From contig NC_071353.1 of assembly GCF_943734655.1 (NCBI RefSeq), positions 80,118,909 to 80,182,908 of the forward strand: DNA of 64,000 nucleotides, given 5' to 3'. This DNA is from Sabethes cyaneus (lineage: Eukaryota; Arthropoda; Insecta; Diptera; Culicidae). The notes beneath the pieces are model-generated. The model was not told the DNA's origin. It saw nothing but the letters and a program-made list of their open reading frames with translations, and made no database searches. A program made the translations under genes and the position numbers. Shown here in pieces: positions 58,762-64,000 of the stretch. How positions within the stretch are numbered: the stretch's first letter is position 1; each line of letters starts with the position of its first letter.

Positions 58762-59309
58762 GACCTCGGCACAGCCGTTTTTATGTTAGACGACTTGAAA
58801 CGAGCCGAACTATGCCGATTTCGGTACAAGTGCCGAACTGCAAGATTTGTTAAATTCGTTATAATCTTATCGATCTGGCAACCGTGCGAGATGATTTTGA
58901 CACCTGGCGGTGCTCCCATTTCATATGTAAAATTGAACCGGAGATGTGCCGCTTGATATCTTTGAAGTGCCATGGCACAATGTGCTGAATGTCCGACGCC
59001 TTGGAATTGACTCTTAGGTAAAACCTTGAACAATGTCACTTACATGTTTAACGCTTATTGAACAGTAAGTGCGTACGATATGCGATTTTCAGCAATTCAA
59101 AACTGACCAGAGAGCACATAGAGTAGTATTGGGCGTTGAAGGCATTAACAAAGACTTTCCAGCTTTTTACGCGCCATAATAGCGGTGAAAGTGGCAGAGG
59201 TGGGACAGAGATCGAGCAGAGCTAGAACCGGAAAGGAGCAACTCCCGGTGGAACTCTGCAGGAATGGCCAAGAACCGCCAGCAACGACACATCACTGGAT
59301 GGTTTCAGG

Positions 59310-59625
59310 AGTTTGGGAGAGAGCTGCCGGATGAGTGGATTGAGGGTGTGGTTTGTCCCATCTACAGAAAGGGCGATCGGATAGATTGCTGTAATCCCGC
59401 AGCATAACGCTGGTCAAAACCACCAACAGATTTTGTTACGTCGTCTATCCCCGGTGGCTGGAGAGTTCGTAGGGTAGTACCAGGTGGGCTTTTGAAGGCC
59501 CGTGCTACTACGGATCAAATTTTTACTCTTTGGCATGTCATCTAGATGTGTCGGGAGTACAACCTATCATATTTTTGTGGATTCCGGGGCAGCGTACGAT
59601 TCAGTCGAGCGTGAACAGCTGTGGT
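59310..59625 (+). pseudogene. RTE-type LINE reverse transcriptase fragment
   Basis: Reads GRELPDEWIEGVVCPIYRKG (the first motif of RTE-group reverse transcriptases), then after stops and shifts VGFREGRATTDQ-like sequence, and finally FVDSGAAYDSVEREQLW (~59570-59622). Only the N-terminal third of the polymerase is present and it is heavily mutated. It lies inside the hAT-like element. Confidence 0.65.
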
Positions 59626-59924
59626 GCGGTTTTTCATACGAAGCGACGTGTCCGAAATAGAGATGTACTAGAGCGTGTGATGTGTTGCGTGCGTGTTTTG
59701 GGGGCACTCTCTTTGCTCAACATGTTTTTTATTGATTAATTTTTATGAATCCCTTTTTTGAGTAGCATTTCCTAATCCCAGAATGCCGCCTTAAATAGTA
59801 TCGATAAATCTAATATCGATGCTTCACGAGCGATATATCGACGGTATCGATAAAGCGGCGGATTTGATATTGATATTCAATTATCGATACTTTCGGGAAT
59901 TTTGCCCAATCCTAGCGCTGAATT

Positions 59925-61732
59925 CCGAAACCCGCTGAAAATACCTGCTGAAAATACCCTGAGATTTTTTTTAGTTACGTCGCCAAAAAATATGTTGGTA
60001 TTAATTGGTACAGTAATTGAGTTAAACACGCAAACATTTTTTAAGTTAGGTAGGTCATAAATTATCCTCAAAATTTCGTTCAAACAACGTTTCGTTTTTG
60101 TATCACAGTGTCGTTCCAAAGTTATATTAACTAAGGAAAAAATGGTTGCCGCCGTAAACGTTCAAGATACTTTTTGATTTGTATTCAAAATAAAAGTTGG
60201 AAGAAAAATGTTCCACATAAACATTCCCACCTATAGACTACTGAAACTTCACTAGAACTAATCCAAAATCATCCCAAAAAAAAACAGAAACTAGCTCCAA
60301 GCAGAACATTTGCACCCACATTGCTTATTCCCTGCCAATTCATGTTTATAAATAATACAACTTTAAATTATTCGTACCGATTTGTGATATTTTTTGAATC
60401 GAACAATTCCAACCGATCTATAGGCGAAGATACTATGTCCCTAGACAGAAAACATTTCGTCCGTGATATCGTCGCCATTCTACTCATTTAGCCATTAAGT
60501 TCCTGCCCAAGTTCCAATCGAACGGCTGGCAAAACGGGCAAACGTTTTTCCCTTCACACAGGTTGAACCCAGTTAACCCCCTGCCTACATGACGGGCTAT
60601 GTCTAGGGCCTTTCCACTGCTTGAACACTATTAGCCATTAGCAATACACCGACAACCCGAAAATATACTTCATTCAGCTGTCCGGCTGGAACCAAAGCAG
60701 TAGCAGGTCCAAAAAACCTAAGAAAAGTGCTAGTACACACTCCAGCTCACATACATTAATGTTACGACGTTGATGCTCAAATAGTGTTGCCTGAGAAAAC
60801 AAAACATAAAAGCACCATGCCGTTTACCAACAAACAATACTCATGCCAATACCCAATACTCGTGTTGGGTAAAAGGTTGCTCTCCAAAGGGAAGAAATTT
60901 GTAAGAGCCCGCGCTCATCCTGGGAAAGTCAACGCACAATTTATGACGTAGACAAAAACTAATTCAAAATATGTACATAAAAAATTGCAATTATCGATAC
61001 CCGAACAACCCGCACATCTGCCCTCCCTGGTGCTGAGCAAAAGCGGCAAAAGCATCAGAACAGCCGCGCAAAGAAGACGAGAGCGAAAAGTGTCAACTGG
61101 TTGCGAGGGGTGCATATGTCCGCAATTACTTCGTCCGAAACGATCGATGAGACGAAAAGTAACTTTCATTAGTTACTGCCAAAACAAATCAAAAGTGCTG
61201 CGCAGTATAATTTAAATCTTGATTTAAAAGGCTTTCTGCCAAAAATAAAAGTAAAAGTAGTACATCACTTTTAGGCAATATTGTTGACATTAACATATGT
61301 CTAAGAGCAAATTATTTCTAAACAATTTCATCAATTTAATGAAGAAACAAAGAAAGAAACATATTTCTATTTATCCAAATAACACTGCATGTAATATAAT
61401 ATTGTTTAAGGTTTTAGAATAATTAATAGAGGTAAATACGGATTCATCGTATAAAATAAAATTACAATGTGTGTAATATTATTGACTGCCCCCTGTCGCA
61501 AATAAAAAAGGTTAACGTATACTTAGCTTATGCCTGAAATTTTTTCGTAATATATTCGATCAGGACAGCTTCTAAAATGATATCCTCCACCATCCTGGAC
61601 CAAATTGCAAGAAAACTCAAACACTACACACTATTTGCACAATCAGTAACACCAATAAACCATCAATTTTTCACTTTTTAAGCGGATAAGCAAAACGGGT
61701 TGTCCATCGTACAAGGGGGTCCTTGATGTCTA
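59925..61732. other. unassigned sequence
   Basis: AT-rich with a GC-richer patch at 60480-61140. Open frames at 60915-61169 and 60985-61215 overlap on opposite strands and show no domain or splice context. No gene can be supported. Confidence 0.3.
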
Positions 61733-62772
61733 AACGTGCGCATTAGAGTTTTGAGTAGGAAAACTAGATTTTAGGTTTATGAAGGCTTTGGAAGAGTTTT
61801 TTAAAATTAAAAGTTCTATCGTTTGGTGAAATTAAAATTTTGATTAATCTTCCTAAAAGTGAAAAATTTATTTTTCTTCAGTTTCAATATAACACATTGA
61901 CGTGTTCTGTAAAGTTTTAAAGCATGTTATTACAAGAAATTTTGCAGAAGACAGTTACCTTCTATCTTTTTAGCGAAGATAGAAAAATCCCATTTCTTAT
62001 TTGTGAATCATTGAAATCAGTTTTTCTATAATAGCTCTTTTTGTAGTAGGTGTATCGCTTTTTCATGTTCTATAAAGTTGTACAAATAGTAAAAATACAC
62101 AACTTTGCCGAATGTAGCATACCTCGTCTTTGCTTGTTTATGAACTGTAGAACTTTTAATATAAAAAATACCCAAATTTCAACCCCGGATTTCTCATCTA
62201 TGCGCAAATGGATACAAATGAAAGTTTCTGGATTTTGTAATACTTTTTATCTAGTTTTTGATTAAATTAATATAATTTGTAGCCGTCTGCGCATAGTTGA
62301 GTAATTTGAGGGTAAGATCAGGGCATTTTTTATATTAAAAGTTCTACAGTTCCTAAAGAAGCAGAGATAGAGATATACTACAACCGGCAAAGTTGTGTAT
62401 TTTTACTATTTGTACAACTTTATAAAACATGAAAAGTCATTCAACTACTATAAAAAGAGCTGAAATAGAACAACTGATTTTATCGATTCAAATGTAAGAA
62501 ACAGCATTTTTCTATCTTCTTTAAAGAGATACAAGATTACTGTCTTCAGCAAAATTTCTTGTAATAATTTGCTCTAAAACTTTGCAGAACACATTAATGT
62601 GTTATATTGAAACTGAAGAAAAATAAATTTTTTATTTCACTTCTAGGGAGATTAATCAAAATTTTAATTTCACCAAACGATAGAACTTATAATTTCAAGA
62701 AACACTTCCAAAGCTTCCATAAACCTAAAATCAAGTTTTCCCGCTCAAAACTCCAATGCGCACGTTTATTAA
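61733..62772. repeat. 1.04-kb fold-back related to the 2-kb repeat
   Basis: The left arm begins ACGTGCGCATTAGAGTTTTG and the right arm ends CAAAACTCCAATGCGCACGT. The arms (61733-62235 and 62285-62772) are inverted copies, each matching the middle of the 2-kb family (the GTGCGCACTAGAGTTTTGAC to CTTGTTTAGGA stretch of copies A-C). So one module exists both as part of a longer repeat and as a palindromic element of its own. Confidence 0.75.
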
Positions 62773-63538
62773 GTTTGGACCACTGTGAAGCCTCATGGGA
62801 ATATGTTCCGGAATTGCCACTTCGGGACAAAATCATCAAATAGAGCCACAACAATGAAAAACGTACTTCCGGAGTAATTTCATGAATTTAGATACCTATA
62901 TTTGTCGGAAGATTTGACCACTGGGACCATTATTTTGATCTATTGTGGTATACCCATATTGCCAGCGATGCAATCCAGACAGTTCTGTGGCCTCAGGAGG
63001 TCCCATGGGAACTTATTCCAGAATGGCCATTCTGAGGATAAATCATTATACTGTTTTAAAACAATGAAAAATGACCTTTCGGAGTAATTTGAGGAATTTT
63101 GGATACCCATATTACTATGGTTACATCCAAAATCATAAAAAGTGCTTTAATTTCGGAACACATCCTCGGAATACTGGATTTCTTGGAACCAGAAGAACCA
63201 CTTCCGGTTCTGTTGTAACCCCACTGGAAGTGGATTAGTTCCTGAATCTTTAGGTGGTAAGATAATCCAAATCGGTCAAATATTGCCAAAGTTACAAGCA
63301 TTTAAATTTGCGGGCACCCGGGTACCCTTGTCGAGCACTTAAAGGGTAAAAAATTTCCAAGCCCCGCCATTCCTCCCCCTTAAGTGCTACATGAAAACTT
63401 ATTTTATCAAAAGTTGTAATTTAGTTAGTTCTAAGATGTCACAGAGTTTCAGTATCCTGGGTCGAAGAAAGCTTTAGAATTTCTTACTTTGAAATCTGAA
63501 AAGGTATCCGGGTACCCTGTCGAACACATAACGGTTAA

Positions 63539-63680
63539 ACAATCACATAAACAATGGCACTCACAGATTCTTATAAACATACATATGCCAGAAATGCAGT
63601 TTATATTAGTCTTTGATCAAATGATCTGACATAGTCCTACGCCACCCTTTTGTACAACCCTTAGGGCTGTACCTTGTAGT
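63539..63680 (+). repeat. interspersed repeat, 54-kb copy, right end
   Basis: Continues the repeat interrupted at 55151: ACAATGGCACTCACAGATTC ... AAATGCAGTTTATATTAGTC ... ATAGTCCTACGCCACCC ... CTTAGGGCTGTACCTTGTAG, matching 35697-35830 base for base apart from scattered differences. Confidence 0.8.
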
Positions 63681-63970
63681 TTTTCGTCAAGAGTAACTTT
63701 TCAAAAGGGCGTATTTAGAAATGAGATCACTTTTTTTCAAAACATCATATGTTGAAAACTAGTTATTTGATCAAAATGGCGTCAAAGGAAAACTTGTAGA
63801 AAATTAAGTGTAGTTTTAGAAAAAAAATATATATAAGCTAACAACGGAGCCGCCGACATATCACAAACGGGAATTATCCCAGGAACATCATCTTACAATC
63901 ACACAATATCGAACATGCCGCAAACAACAGCAGGGTTTCATATAGGACCAGCCAGCCAGCAAAAGCAAAC

Positions 63971-64000
63971 TAGAGGACCCGGCAAACTTCGGACTGCCAC
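63971..64000 (+). repeat. start of another TAGCTGACCCG-type repeat
   Basis: TAGAGGACCCGGCAAACTTC followed by GGACTGCCAC matches the first 30 bases of the repeat at 57251 with a few changes. The copy continues beyond the window. Confidence 0.55.

Larger units (their letters stand above)
56976..59916. mobile_element. hAT-like element, 2.9 kb with nested repeats
   Basis: Flanked by the 8-bp direct repeat GCTGAATT (56968-56975 and 59917-59924). Ends read TAGGATTGGGC on the left and CTAGGATTGGGC on the complement of the right, differing by two bases at the extreme right. Both terminal regions (56985-57115 and 59790-59900) are full of TATCGATA and CGATATCG motifs, likely subterminal binding sites. 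No hAT transposase is visible; the interior holds a tandem-repeat element and an RTE fragment. Confidence 0.7.
55156..63534. mobile_element. TTAA-flanked piggyBac-type unit, 8.4 kb with nested inserts
   Basis: TTAA at 55152-55155 and 63535-63538. The inner ends are CCGTTATGTGTTCGACA and its complement, with GGGTACCCGGGTACCC-type palindromes at 55198 and near 63312 and 63502. The left arm (55156-~55690) and right arm (~62785-63534) are inverted copies of one another (GGACCTCCTGTGGCC near 55526 against GGCCTCAGGAGGTCC near 62990). The 7 kb between them holds other repeats. The uninterrupted locus at 35682 shows a single TTAA, confirming the insertion and its limits. Confidence 0.85.

Noticed and set aside
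60915..61215. Overlapping frames on both strands in a GC-richer patch
   Set aside because: No domain, no splice structure; cannot tell host from degraded repeat.
55156..63534. A single long autonomous transposon of 8.4 kb
   Set aside because: No transposase is present and the interior consists of unrelated nested repeats; only the arms belong to the piggyBac-type unit.

Overview
The window is repeat-packed nuclear DNA from a dipteran, most likely a culicine (Aedes-type) mosquito. The reasons are the mix of elements (L1-, LOA-, R1-, L2- and Jockey-type LINEs, a BEL/Pao element primed by tRNA-Tyr, tRNA-derived SINEs, many short inverted-repeat elements) and AT-rich spacer. The species is inferred. 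There is no prokaryotic gene structure. The only host coding sequence I can support is one 125-bp exon on the minus strand (53798-53922). It carries a tomosyn (syntaxin-binding protein 5)-type motif and good splice signals, so much of the window is probably intron of that gene with transposons stacked in it.

Layout. 1-9.5 kb: short DNA-transposon relics (a hAT-like MITE, pogo-like elements), a tRNA-derived SINE, a perfect 64-bp hairpin, and two copies of a ~2-kb repeat that begins and ends with ACCTTTGTTATAC-type motifs. 9.9-13 kb: a Jockey-type LINE with one long ORF2 frame broken only by three stop codons. 13.4-22 kb: an L2/CR1-type LINE whose ORF1 is split by a DNA element with a 4-bp AGTA target duplication; that element contains a third copy of the 2-kb repeat with a 385-bp pure GT tract. 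22-25.4 kb: SINE-like repeats and a TTAA-flanked piggyBac-type MITE. 25.4-34.6 kb: LOA-type LINE pieces on the minus strand on either side of a plus-strand L1-type LINE. 34.6-36.7 kb: an interspersed repeat carrying a second SINE. 36.7-44.1 kb: a decayed BEL/Pao retrotransposon (minus strand) with both LTRs, interrupted by another repeat and by a Harbinger-type MITE inside one LTR. 44.1-52.2 kb: a second Jockey-type LINE into which a full-length R1-type LINE (45064-50296, 13-bp target duplication, two open frames) has inserted. 52.3-53.3 kb: a fourth 2-kb-repeat copy with a 560-bp CA tract. 53.8 kb: the host exon. 54.1-63.7 kb: nested repeats, one being an 8.4-kb TTAA-flanked piggyBac-type unit swollen by later insertions.

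The most useful property of the window is that its repeats serve as one another's empty sites. The repeat at 34.6-35.8 kb shows the uninterrupted target of the 8.4-kb TTAA insertion near 55 kb, and the 54.7-kb copy shows the empty site of the SINE at 35.1 kb. Repeat copy B shows the empty TA site of the pogo element in copy A. Reading frames rejoin exactly once the AGTA element and the R1 element are set aside. These comparisons fix element boundaries and nesting order directly from sequence. No element except the R1-type LINE looks close to intact.
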